This document shows positions 1-64,000 of a stretch of 64,000 bases of DNA, piece after piece. The position numbers and the translations under genes were made by a program. This DNA comes from Paratrimastix pyriformis (Eukaryota; Preaxostyla; Paratrimastigidae). The notes beneath the pieces are model-generated. The model searched no databases. It saw only the letters and a list, made by a program, of their open reading frames with translations, and had not been told where the DNA came from. Position 1 is the stretch's first letter. The number at the start of each line of letters is the position of its first letter. The stretch covers positions 1 to 64,000 of the forward strand of contig JAPMOS010000097.1 in the NCBI GenBank assembly GCA_027972325.1, in the 5' to 3' direction.

Positions 1-899
<899 letters not shown>

Positions 900-919
900 A
901 TGATGATGCAACCACAGAC

Positions 920-5990
<5,071 letters not shown>

Positions 5991-6412
5991 CCGTTTTGGG
6001 GAGACGTAAAAAACCGGTGCGAGGGAAAAGCGAAACGCACCCGGCGAATTATCGACTCATTCGAGCATCAAAGTTATTTGAATTGCCTCAACCCTTTTCC
6101 TCAGCGCGGACAGGTTTATGGTATTGTCTTCTTTCTCTAAGTCCGCTCGGAACTGTTCCATCCGAACGAGAGCCAGGTGCCAGTCCAAAAGGAGGGTGAA
6201 AAAACGAAATCCCGAACTCTTGAAAATGATCCCTGACGCGTTTGGAGTCCTTTGCCTGACAAGAACGGTGTGACCCATTATGTTCCCGGAGTTCTCTGTG
6301 AATTGCTCATCCAGAACCCGTGTGTGTTTTTGAGAAACCGAATTTCTGAAGAGTCACACGCAAAGTTAGTGGCTACCTCAAGGGGGCCATCTTCCATTTT
6401 GAGCACATTTGG
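5991..6412. promoter_or_regulatory. divergent intergenic region between the Ig/TIG and GH13 genes
   Basis: About 420 bp between the 5' side of the minus-strand Ig/TIG gene and the proposed GH13 ATG. It should hold both promoters and probably an unfound first exon of the Ig/TIG gene. No TATA box, initiator or RNA gene stands out. It lacks satellites, unlike the introns around it. Confidence 0.4.
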
Positions 6413-12829
<6,417 letters not shown>

Positions 12830-13321
12830 TGGGAATGGACGGTTGCCCCTGCTGCTTCGGCCACTGTCGGCCACACCGCCCCGCGAAGTGAGAGAGAGTG
12901 TGGTGTATGGGTACGTATATACAGTCACGGCTTGGGGGATGGGAGACGTATGAACAAAGCGCCCAAAGCGTCATCCATCCTACCACTTCCCTCATCGATC
13001 CTCTTGTTTTGTTTTTTTTCACACATGGGGTGGACATCACCCTCCTCCTCCTCCTCCTCCTCCTCCTCCTCCTCCTCCTCAGAGAGAAATATGATGTTTA
13101 TTTGCGAGGGCGCAGGACAAGTTCCAAGGAGGGGAGGGGGGGGGGGGGTGGAGGGGGCGGAGGGTGTGTGTGCGTGTGGAGGTGTGTGTGTGTGTGTGGA
13201 GGGGGGCGGAGGGGGGGTGGAGGGAGAGAGGCCAGCGGGAAATACGCTAGTGGGAATGGGCGGCCACGAAATACAAACAAACGAGTTTACGGAAAGCCGT
13301 CAATCCAGGGAGCACAGTCAA
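12830..13321. other. intergenic region after the GH13 gene
   Basis: Between the GH13 stop and the LINE fragment. It holds a (CTC)n tract (13040-13080), a short LINE-tail fragment right after it (about 13080-13125, minus sense), and G-rich sequence (13130-13230). I see no gene. Confidence 0.6.
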
Positions 13322-13870
13322 AATGAGGTGTATTTGCGAGGGCGCAGGCGACAAGTTCAAGAAGAAAGATTATTCGCGCCTTGGGGGGGGCCGGGCCAAA
13401 TGACCCGTATGGTGGCTCCTCCCGGCCTGGGGCCCGCCTGGTGGCTGGGCCGCCCAGTGATGGGTGTGGGTGTTGGGGAGGGGTGCTCAGGGGCGGGTGG
13501 GGCGGGTTGTGGTCCCTGGGCGGCCGCTACGGCGTGGCCAGGGCGCGGAGCCCTCCGCGGCCGCAGCGCCGTTGCGCATGGTCATGAGCGCAAGGGCGTC
13601 CCGAACCAGGAGGGTCGAGACGGAGGAGAGGGCCCGCTGGAGGTCAGTTCGCGCGGCAGGGGGGTCGGCCGGTGTCAGCCGCGACAGGGCCTGGCATGTG
13701 GCCCGGGGCACGGTCCCTCGGGCCGACAGGATCACCGGCACCGCGCGGCAGGGCTGCCCGGTGGCCGCCGTGACGGCCTGGCAGAGGGCGACTGAAGTGG
13801 GCCGCCTTGGCCGTTGCCTGCGCCGGCCAGTCGTGGGTCTGGCCAGTGATGGCCACGTGGACCTACCCTT
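13322..13870 (-). mobile_element. 5'-truncated LINE fragment (RTE-like C-terminus plus 3' tail)
   Basis: On minus, an open stretch contains AVPVILSARGTVPRA, which matches the C-terminal motif of RTE-type LINE reverse-transcriptase proteins (the VIPVVLSATGVIPKS type). It continues as STLLVRDALALMTMRN, then a stop, a GC-rich 3' UTR, and the tail ending CTCGCAAATACACC at 13322. An upstream stretch (VAITGQTHDWPAQATAKAA) appears to continue the protein in another frame, so the copy is broken by at least one frameshift. A second copy of its 3' part lies inverted at 14447-14762. Family assignment comes from remembered motifs, not a search. Confidence 0.55.
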
Positions 13871-14091
13871 CTGTTGCAAACTGGGTGCCAGTGAGACAGC
13901 TTTGTCGCCTGTGCCCTCCCAAAAAACGCTGTCTGTTGTCCGAAAAAAGCGCTAAGACAAATATTTACAGTGAATGCAAATTCTGTCTTTCTTGAGGACA
14001 CAGATGCGCCCAAAAAGGACGCGTCGCAGAAAAATCGCTGTTTTCTTCCAAGAGACACCCGGAAAAGGAGAGGAAAGATATCCAGTCATCC

Positions 14092-25740
<11,649 letters not shown>

Positions 25741-25873
25741 TCCGCCTTTGGGCAGACTGGGCAGCCGGTTGGGCTTGGGGCTGCTCGGCGCTTTCCGTTT
25801 GTTTGAAAGAAATGCGATAGTTGGTTTCACAGCGGTTGAGCCACTGACGCCGGCTTTGAGGTTGGCTTTTGGA
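25741..25873. promoter_or_regulatory. shared MLH1 / F-box gene promoter region
   Basis: At most about 130 bp separate the MLH1 reading frame (minus) from the ATG of the F-box/LRR gene (plus). Any promoter must be bidirectional or overlap coding sequence. No clear core element was recognised. Confidence 0.4.
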
Positions 25874-28266
25874 ATGGTCTGTGCCTCAGATTATCATTGT
25901 AACAACAACTAATTTTCACTATTTTATAGCTCGAGAGCCTTCCGATTGATTTGCTCCAGTTTCTTGTGGAGATGTCCGATTGGCCCCTGAAAACCTACTG
26001 CCAGTTCATCGGGCTTTCCCGCTCACTTCGCACAAAATTCCGTGGAAGACTACACAATCTGAATTTCGAGTTCCCTCGAGATGATGACGACTCGACCGAT
26101 TCCAGCCAGCGATATGCACCCGTCCTCCGTCCCGACACCCTGGCGGCCCTCATGGCACCCTGTCAAAACAGCCTGCGCTCTCTGGCGCTGCCCTCAGGCT
26201 GCTCGCTGACGGGCTGCGGGCGCGAGGAGGCCTCCTTCGCCGGCTGGGTGGATGCTGCTTTCGGTGGGGGGCTGGGCGCCACCCTCCGGTCGCTGACCAT
26301 CCGCTCCCTGGAGGGGCTCAGCTCGGGGGCCCTGCGCCGGATGCTGGGCCACATGTCCGCGCTGGAGCACTTCAGCGTGACCTTCCACCTGCCCGATGAC
26401 GGGGCCCCGGGCGAGGTACTGGCGATGCTCTGCCCGGCCTGCCCACACCTGCGCACCCTGCATCTCGAGACGGAGCGTTGCTCGGTCTCGGTGTATTTGT
26501 TCAAGGAAGTTTCGTGCGCTCCGCTGGCGGGGTGCCCCGAGTTAGTCGAGCTGACCCTGGGTGACTTCCCCGTGAATGTGGCCTCGCTCAATTCCGTCCT
26601 GCCCCGACTGCCCTTGCTTCAGGTTCTCAGAGCGGCCCGCGCCTTCTCCGAGACTCTCCCCGAGCATCCGACCCCGCTTGACTTCTCCCTGCTGCCCCAC
26701 CCGGAACAACTCCGGATCCTCACGCACCCAACCCCATCCGCCCATTTTGAACTGCTGACCGGACTGGAGGAGTATGTCGGCTGTCCCGACGAGGCCATCT
26801 TCCCGACGTTGGCGCCTCATCTCCGGCGCGTCGTGGCCGTGACCGAGCTCTGGGGCGACATGCCTGTGGCGATGCCACACTTGGCGGAGTTCGAGGGCCA
26901 GTATCACCGGTGCCCGCCGGCTGCCTGGCAGACACTGGAGCGAGCCACCCTGTATGGCACCAGCCATGCCGATCTCCGTCTTGTCGCTCCCCGATTGCGC
27001 CATTTGGCCGTGCTCCCTGGGCCAAGAGCCGAGGTTGCCTCTGTGAAGCACTTGGACGTCCCCAGTTTGGAGAGCCTGGATTTGTATGTTGGCGACAAGA
27101 ATGTGGGAGTTGACCTGCACTCCCCCTCGCTCCGCTCTCTGACCTTGCGTGCTTATTCTGGACATAAGGTCTGTGTGCATACAACTTCGTCCCAAAAATG
27201 ACACACTTTCATTCTTGATTTCATCCCGTTTCTGTTTCGTAGCCTATCTTGCCTTGGCCGTCTTCTTGCGGCGGGAGATTCGACCATCTGCGGACCCTCA
27301 ACATCGAGCAGAGTCCTGAGCCGCTCCCACAGCCAGACATGGCCACTGTTCTCTCCGCGCTTGCCCTTGCGCCCAATCTCACCACCCTGAAAGGTCATTA
27401 TTTGTCCATAGCTGCGGCGTCTCTCCGAGCGAATGCGCAGAACCCACCAAATGCCCCATTTCGCCCTTCTCCTCCCCACAGGCATCGCCTTGACAGATCA
27501 CGCCCACCTCCCTCTGCTGGCTAATCTGTGCACGGGTGCCCTCCTGCCCCAGCTGACCCACCTCGACGCAATCACCACCCCGGGGCCGAAGGGCCTCCGG
27601 CTTCAGTGCAGCAGCCCCACTCTTCGGGTGCTCGCCATCCACCTCTACAACCAACTTTCCAGACACGTTCTGCAGATCATTGGCCCGGGGCTGGTCCGCC
27701 TCCACGTGGAGGCCAAGCGAATGCCCCCGCTGACCATCGAGGCATCCCAGCTCCGGAGCTGTCGCCTGGAGGCCCGCGCCTATCAGCCCCCAGTGCGTCT
27801 GACGGCTCCCGCCCTACGGTGGCTCTCCTTCGAATGCCACAACGACAACATCTCGGCACTCCCCGCGGTTCTCACCGGCCTGCCTGCCCTGCGCCAGCTG
27901 CGCCTGGTAGTGCCCTGGCTGCCGGCTGTCATCCCCCAGATCCTGATGACAGCCCCCGGCCATCCACTCATCGACCTGACCCTGCTGGTCCGCGGCTCGG
28001 CGAGGACCGTCCCTCTGGAGGTGACCCTGCCGCCCTGGGTCCGCTCGCTCGAGGTCATGGAGCAGGCCGTCGAGGTGCGGTTGCACGAGGGGCCGGGGCT
28101 GGAGAGCATTGACGTGGCGCGTGCTGTCAAGCTGAGTCTCGATGACGGCGCCTGGCCCAACCTGGTCCGGGTGACGAGTCATCCGGCCAGGTTTACAGCC
28201 ACAGCATTCCCTCCCCCAACGGGAGTTCCTTCTGGATGCCGCGTTGCCATTCGGTATTTGTACTAA
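25874..28266 (+). CDS. F-box-like leucine-rich protein
   Basis: Four exons: 25874-25876, 25930-27168, 27243-27393, 27482-28266; 725 aa. Exon 1 would be just the ATG, followed by a 53-nt intron (donor GTCTGT, acceptor TTTTATAG). Splicing gives [16 protein letters not shown], which resembles the start of an F-box (LPxDLLxxI). The rest is a run of irregular Leu-rich repeats: [78 protein letters not shown]. This is the layout of F-box/LRR substrate adaptors of SCF ubiquitin ligases; that role is inferred and the F-box is only weakly matched. No signal peptide or membrane segment. Codon use is GC-rich and similar to the neighbours. The frame is open and phase-consistent throughout. Confidence 0.8.
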
Positions 28267-28553
28267 ACCTGTCGAACTGGACTTTTTTAGTTTATTCCAG
28301 CCTTCCTTTCCCGTGACGATGTTTCGACCAGTATTTGACAGATGCGCACAACCCCGAATGTCTCTTCGAGGAGTTCCCGCGCCTCAGAGACATGCTGAAT
28401 TTTTTTGAGACTTTCGTCATCTTGTGTTCATACAGCCTCGTGTGAGGCTACTGAGGCATGAGAAAGAAATCGCCCATCTCCCGGGATTCAAACGTTTGAA
28501 TTGAAATGCAGCCGATGTTTCGGTGTGGTGCAGTATGCTATCTGTCGCGGACA
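28267..28553. other. intergenic spacer with AGCCTC hairpin
   Basis: Holds a perfect hairpin AGCCTCGTGTGAGGCT at 28433-28448 followed by ATGAGAAAGAAA. A related string lies inverted at about 40955-41015, downstream of the MATE gene. No gene seen. Confidence 0.5.
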
Positions 28554-40639
<12,086 letters not shown>

Positions 40640-41138
40640 AGGTAGACATCTCAATCAGCCTCGCCCAATCTGGGCCGAGGGCAGGGCCACCACAACATGC
40701 GATGCATTTGCGCCAACTGGGCTGGGCTGGGCTGAAGGCCGACATGCACTTGCGCAAAATACCCACCCGCGTGCAGTTCAACGACCTTTGGACACTCGAA
40801 GCCAGAGATGGCGATACATTTTCCATCAAGCATCGCACCATCATCATCGATTGTTCGCACAAGAGGGAAAAAAACGGCGCGGCCGGGTCCATGCAATCGC
40901 GAGTGTCCGTTCAGTGGGGTCGCCATGATGGTTGAGGTGAGGGGGAGTTGGGGGGATAAAACCTTTCTTTCTCATGGTTTCTGAGTTAGCCTCACACGAG
41001 GCTGCATTAACACGACTGACTGACTGGCAGGGGCGGCATTCATAGAACACACACCCAAGGTCGCCGGTTCGACTCCGGGTGCGATTCCCGACGAGGAAAA
41101 TAAAAAAAAATCGCGCAAACACGCGAGGTGGTGTGGGC
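40640..41138. other. convergent intergenic region with tRNA-like and hairpin segments
   Basis: Between the ends of the kelch and MATE genes. It holds a degraded repeat of the last kelch exon (to about 40930), the inverted AGCCTCACACGAGGCT hairpin (about 40993-41008), and GTCGCCGGTTCGACTCCGGG (41052-41071), a good Pol III box B / T-arm. No matching 5' tRNA half was found, so I do not call a tRNA. Confidence 0.45.
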
Positions 41139-48530
<7,392 letters not shown>

Positions 48531-48657
48531 TCACGTGTTTGCGGGAGCCACACAAGAAACCCTGCAGATGGCTCCTGTGCCAGTCCACTTCAGACTATGT
48601 TGGACATCTTTTTTACAGTCAGTCCGCCGACTGGCCGGCCTTTTTGCCAATCATTCC
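48531..48657. promoter_or_regulatory. 127-bp divergent promoter region, MATE / Kazal genes
   Basis: Spacer between two start codons on opposite strands. No satellite, no clear TATA box. Confidence 0.5.
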
Positions 48658-53136
<4,479 letters not shown>

Positions 53137-53305
53137 CGTGGCGTCGTCGCTTTCTCTTTTCCTGTTTATCTTTTTGGCTTCGTTCTTTTTTTGCCCGGCC
53201 CGACCAAAAAACCAACGCTGTTTGGGCCTTCGTTCCAAAAAATCGGCCGCCTCTTCAACTCCTGGACAAAGAGACCAGAAAGCCAATCTCACGGATTTGA
53301 TTGCC

Positions 53306-54056
53306 ATGGAAGGCCAACCGTGTTCACCGTGCGCTTCTCCTCTTCATCCTCAACCTTGCTCACCTGCCGTTACTCCGGCACCTCCGGTCCTTCAAGGCGC
53401 CATGTGGCGGGTCTGCAATGATGATGTTGTGGACTCTCAACATCGTTCCTTCTCTTAAGGTTCTTCCCCTGAAAGAGTTCAGAAACACCCCTGGCGTTCA
53501 ATTTCATCTGGTTCCCATCGATAAAATTGGCACCATCCATTCAATCGACAGGGTGTTCCACGCTCACTCGGCTCAATCACCTGGCCCTGTCGGAGATGTT
53601 CAGAGGCCCTGGTATTACCACCAAAATCAAGATGATAACCTTCTTGTTTTTCACGGTTTGCCGGAATTACCGCCATTTGTTTTTTTATCGAAATCTCGAT
53701 TGTTTTCCAGGCGAGCGAACAACTGAACTGTACAACAGCCTTACGCACTCAATCGAGACCTTCTTGGTCACTCCCAACAAAATCATGAAGGACGGTCAAG
53801 TTCTCTATGATGGGCCTGCGGTCTGTGTTCACAACAGACCACCAACTCAGTCATTGTCACAACTGATTAGGTCCTTTGCTGGCCTGCAGGAACTTTCCAT
53901 CGTGTCAGTTCTGGCCCCGAAGGATCCATGTCGGAGAACTTTGCTGTTCACAAATCCGGCTGGCATGTCGAAACCAATTTCAGCATTTACGATCTCAACT
54001 TGGCAACGGGGCAGTCTCGGGTGATCCGTGTGGGGCGTGAGGATCAACTGATGTAA
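53306..54056 (+). CDS. small cupin-like protein
   Basis: Four exons: 53306-53410, 53460-53655, 53711-53820, 53871-54056; 198 aa, or about 167 aa if the ATG at 53402 is used (MWRVLPLKEF). The introns are only 49-55 nt. The protein reads EFRNTPGVQFHLVPIDKIGT, HSAQSPGPVGDVQRPWYYH, QNQDDNLLVFHG, LVTPNKIMKDGQVLYDGPA, TFHRVSSGPEGSMSENFAVH and NFSIYDLNLATG. The H(x)QDDN..G and the later FHRV segments fit the two conserved motifs of a cupin barrel. I recall very similar short proteins in bacteria, so a bacterial origin is possible, though it now carries introns with the local donor type. Function unknown. No signal peptide in the short form. Confidence 0.7.
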
Positions 54057-54124
54057 AAACAATCATATACCCTCTCCATCTGTGTCATGGGTGGTTTTTT
54101 CGATTGGTGTGCGTGTAAATAACA

Positions 54125-60782
<6,658 letters not shown>

Positions 60783-61924
60783 AAACCAGGCCCCAACAGC
60801 AAAGTCCTCTTGCCCCCCAGCTGGCTAGGCCCTCCAGGCCCCCACAGCAAGTCCTCTTTGCAGGCCCCACCCCCAGCTGGGCACAAAAACAAACAGGATT
60901 TTGCGGGCCCCTCCTGCTCTTTAAGCAGCAGGCACCACCTCCTCGGGCACCAACAACAAACTGACTGTGGACCGGACCAGCTTGGCGCCCGACATGTGGC
61001 CTGCCTGCTCTCAAAGCAACCACACACCCCAACCACCAACACAGACTGGATGGAGCTGGCGCGCTCATGCGCCAGTTGGCCGGCGTGCGGGGGGGCGGTG
61101 TGATGTTTGACCTGGAACCACCACCGCTCTCTCCCCACACCATCCGTGTGTCCATCGATCACCATCTCTCACCCACCCTGCCGTGGGCCACCCAGCGCCG
61201 CCGTTCGGCTTTCCATCGCTTTGTACTTTCCCCATCACGTCACCGCCGATTTTTTTTTCAAAAGTGCCTCTCGGGTCCCCCTTCGTTTTTTCTCTCTATG
61301 TCCCCCAATCATCCAGCCCTGCCCCGAACCCACCACACACCACACCTGTCCGGTTTCCCATCGTTTCTTATTTCGCCATCTGAGGGGCGTCCCCACCCCG
61401 ACGACCCCACTCATCCTCCAACCTCGCGCGCACCGTTCGTCCGCTTCGTAAAGATGACCTTCGCTGTGTCGCTGTGTCGGTCCCTGGCGGGCGAAAACAC
61501 GTCGTCTTTTTTGTTTTTTTCGATACAACGCGGCGGGCGGGTGGAGGAGGAGGAGACTTCTGCGCTCGGGGGTATGTCCGTCTCTGGTGCCCCATTCTTC
61601 TCGCTCTTGGTGTCGTTCAGATCGAGGAGCTCGAGGGCCCTTCCCCGCCAGAAAATCGCCAACTTGGCCCGAGAACCATGTGTGGGGGGCATGTCAATCG
61701 ATCGCTTCTTTCGTCTGTGTCATAATGTTTTGTTTCGTCAGCCCGTTCTGCAAGGCAACAACATGCGATGCCTTTGATCAAAGTCAAAACCACCCCCGCA
61801 TCTTACAGTTCAACGACCTCTGGAGGCGAGCTGGGCTGAGGGCACGCACCAGACACACCCATCGCCCATCAGCATTGACGAATGTCGCAGAATTTTCTCA
61901 AGAGACGCATGTCACACACATGAA
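60783..61924. other. intergenic region, no gene resolved
   Basis: After the coiled-coil gene stop, an irregular tandem repeat (CCAGCTGG..AGTCCTCTTTGCAGGCCCC, 60785-60910) is followed by GC-rich sequence. One segment (61619-61712) begins after a TCGTTCAG acceptor-like site, reads IEELEGPSPPENRQLGPRTM and ends at GTCTGT, so it could be an exon of an unplaced gene. From about 61745 to 61830 it contains a plus-sense fragment of the last kelch exon. Confidence 0.4.
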
Positions 61925-63680
61925 AAATGTCGGCCTTCAGCCCAGCCAGAGGTCGTTGGCACAAATGCATCGCATGTTGTGGTGGCCCTGCCCTCGGCCC
62001 AGATCGGGCGAGGCTGATAGTTCAGCCCAACTCGAGCGTCCAGAGGTCGTTGAACTGGGTGCCGTTCTGCAGGGCGGCCCGGGGTAGCCCGTGCCCGTCC
62101 AGTAGCCCTCGCCCCCAAAGAGCACCCCGCGCCAGCAGCTGCACGTCTCGGGGCCACCTGCGAGTCAGGCAGACAAACAAGCCAGCGGTGGTCAAACGAA
62201 TGGGGGATCATCATCATCACCATCATCCAGCCATCATCATCATCATCATCATCCAATCATCATCATCATCCAATCATCATCATCATCATCGTCCAATCAT
62301 CATCACATCACCATCATCATCATCCAATCATCCAATCATCCAATCATCCAATCATTCACTCATTCATTCCATACGGATAAAATGGAACAACTTCGACGGA
62401 CCGTTGCAGGGGCAGCTGGTGGCAGTGGTTGCGCTGGTGGAGTCGATCGCGGAGGCGGGCACGGCCTGGGGCACGAAGACCGTGTTCCAGCGGGGGTGGG
62501 GGTTGTCCCCGACCAGCTGGTGGGTGTGGAAGGCCATCGTCTCTGTGGCCCCCCCGAACAGCACATCCGGCATCAGTGACATGAGCACGGCCGTGACAGG
62601 GCGGGGCAGGGCGGGCGGACTGGTGTCAAACAGCATGAGTGTCTCGGCCAGGATTTCGGAGGTCCCCGACGTGATGCCCCCGAAGAAGTACTGCGGGATG
62701 ATGGAGAGGGATGAGAATGGGGAGGTGATGATGGATTTCGGAGGTCCCCGACGTGATGCCCCTGAAGATGTACTGCCGCATGGAGGAGAGAGAACATGCT
62801 GTGTATTTGCGAGAGGAATGGAGGGAGTGCCAGGCGGTGATGAGGCAGCGGGGGTGGCGGACCAGGGCGGATCCCATGCAGATCGAGGCCGCATACACCC
62901 GGCCGCCCCCCAGCGGCAGCAGGGTCGGGACGATCTGCGTCCAGGTGTTGGCCGCTATCACCACCCCCGGCCATCCCCACCCCAATGTCGTGAAAATACG
63001 ATTGAGACAGGTATTGAACCCCGATCGGTTGTGTTGACGGCTATCCCCCCGGTCATCCCCTGATACAGGCGTTGGCGGCTATCCCCCCGGTCATCCCCGT
63101 AAACAGGCGTTGGCCACTGGCAGACCGATGTCATATCGCCAGAGGTCCGACCGGACGGCTGCGCTGGCCGGGTCGTAGCCGCCGAACACCCAGAGGTGGG
63201 CACCGGCGGTGGTGTTGTCCAGGGCCATCGTGTGCCCGGAGCGGGCCGGGGGCCGGCTGGCAGGGCCCAGGGCAGTCCAGCTGTGGGTCACTGGAAGGCA
63301 ATCGCAAGTGGGAGTCGGGGGGTGAGGAAGATGGGGGACAGACAGCATGGAGGTGGCTGGAGTGACTCTTTGCTCAGCCCCACTTGAACCTCTCTGAGAG
63401 ATGTGCCTTCGCGTAGCGCCCGATGGGGCCCTGGGCCTAATGACTTCGTGTCTGACATGGGACTTTGATGCAATTTGCGTTTGGGTCTGTCTCCAGGGGA
63501 AGTGAGGGATGGATGGGTGTGACAGACGCAGATCGAATGAGTACATGTCGTTGTATGCCGCGCTGGTGCCCATCCCGCCGAAGACGTACATCCGGTTGGT
63601 GGCCGCCACTGCATGACATACGGGAGAACATATAGTGAATTGACGCCATTCGAGGGGGTGGGCATATTGCGCAAGACATG
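61925..63680. repeat. inverted duplicate, minus-strand arm
   Basis: Reverse-complement counterpart of 38900-40930; see the kelch paralogue. A LINE-tail fragment (minus sense, 62788-62815) interrupts the duplicated exon-edge copy here and is absent at that point in the other arm. Confidence 0.9.
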
Positions 63681-64000
63681 TGTTATCAGAATGGGTGATG
63701 AACGTGTCGAATGTTTGGCATGTGTCGAATGTTTGGCATGTGTTGATTGTGCGTGTCGAATGTGTTGCATGTGCCGCATGTCGCATTGTGTCGCATTGTG
63801 TCGCATTGTGTCGCATTGTGTCGAATGTGTCGCATTGTGTCGCATTGTGTCGAATGTGTCGCATTGTGTCGCATTGTGTCGCATTGTGTCGCATTGTGTC
63901 GCATTGTGTCGCATTGTGTCGCATTGTGTCGCATTGTGTCGCATTGTGTCGCATTGTGTCGCATTGTGTCGCATTGTGTCGCATTGTGTCGCATTGTGTC
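62021..64000 (-). CDS. kelch-repeat protein, C-terminal part (paralogue of 28554-40639)
   Basis: Minus-strand exons 63528-63608, 63126-63290, 62863-62954, 62402-62690 and 62021-62157, all phase-consistent, with 5' exons beyond the right edge. They encode four kelch-type blades: AATNRMYVFGGMGTSAAYND, HLWVFGGYDPASAAVRSDLW, YFFGGITSGTSEILAE, and PDVLFGGATETMAFHTHQ, ending FNDLWTLELG then a stop. Exon lengths equal those of the plus-strand copy except the fourth, 289 bp here against 318 bp there; only the 289-bp form keeps the frame. This arm therefore looks intact while the other seems frameshifted, unless that is an assembly error. Function unknown; by analogy with the paralogue, extracellular. 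Confidence 0.75.
62200..62365. repeat. (ATC)n satellite with CCAATCAT units
   Basis: In the last intron (62158-62401) of the minus-strand kelch copy. The equivalent intron of the plus copy (40210-40502) has only a short ATC remnant. Confidence 0.85.
63690..64000. repeat. (TCGCATTGTG)n minisatellite
   Basis: About 22 copies of a 10-bp unit running off the right edge. It occupies the intron corresponding to the CACATTCGTCA array at 38240-38820 in the other kelch copy. Confidence 0.9.

Noticed and set aside
6057-6278. 73-codon minus frame in the 6-kb intergenic region
   Set aside because: No similarity, no splice-site support; left as unassigned promoter-region sequence.
41052-41080. Box B / T-arm GGTTCGACTCC as a tRNA gene
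   Set aside because: No 5' tRNA half or complementary acceptor strand upstream within a normal distance.

Overview
This window comes from an intron-rich nuclear genome of a eukaryote, most likely a protist. It has spliceosomal introns, a eukaryotic MLH1, filamin, kelch and F-box-like proteins, and very long (ATC)n/(GAT)n satellites inside introns. I cannot name the lineage from the sequence. I resolved about 98 introns by hand, using reading phase and protein similarity. They share an unusual donor, GT followed by C (91 cases) or T (7), usually with G at +5 (GTCYGY), instead of the usual GTRAGT.

Layout: (1) 1-5,990, minus strand: the 3' part of a probably secreted protein with Ig-like and IPT/TIG domains; it continues off the left edge. 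(2) 6,413-12,829, plus: a GH13 alpha-amylase-family enzyme with an N-terminal CBM34-like domain, 11 exons, about 1,114 aa. (3) 12,830-14,091: intergenic, with LINE 3' fragments. (4) 14,092-25,740, minus: MLH1, 17 exons down to the conserved C-terminal FERC. (5) 25,874-28,266, plus: an F-box-like/leucine-rich protein whose first exon appears to be only the ATG. (6) 28,554-40,639, plus: a large secreted kelch / filamin-repeat / FG-GAP protein with about 26 exons. (7) 41,139-48,530, minus: a MATE-family transporter, 9 exons, 580 aa. (8) 48,658-53,136, plus: a secreted Tyr/Ser-rich protein ending in a Kazal domain, 631 aa. (9) 53,306-54,056, plus: a small cupin-like protein of bacterial appearance. 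(10) about 54,125-60,782, plus: a charged, coiled-coil-rich protein. (11) 62,021-64,000, minus: the 3' end of a paralogue of gene 6, an inverted copy with the same exon sizes.

The non-coding part is dominated by four things. The first is trinucleotide satellites and pentanucleotide arrays. The second is a LINE family (RTE-like C-terminus) with many copies cut down to the 3' tail, whose ends abut simple repeats. The third is a 1.3-1.5 kb repeat ('R1') present twice in the same orientation, in introns of MLH1 and of the MATE gene. The fourth is a recurrent set of local tandem duplications, each copying an exon edge together with its splice site.

The genes do not form one pathway. Three neighbouring pairs are divergent over very short spacers: Ig/GH13, MLH1/F-box and MATE/Kazal. 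Gene models were built by eye. Exon edges are phase-checked, but the true 5' ends of genes 1, 4 and 10 are not resolved.
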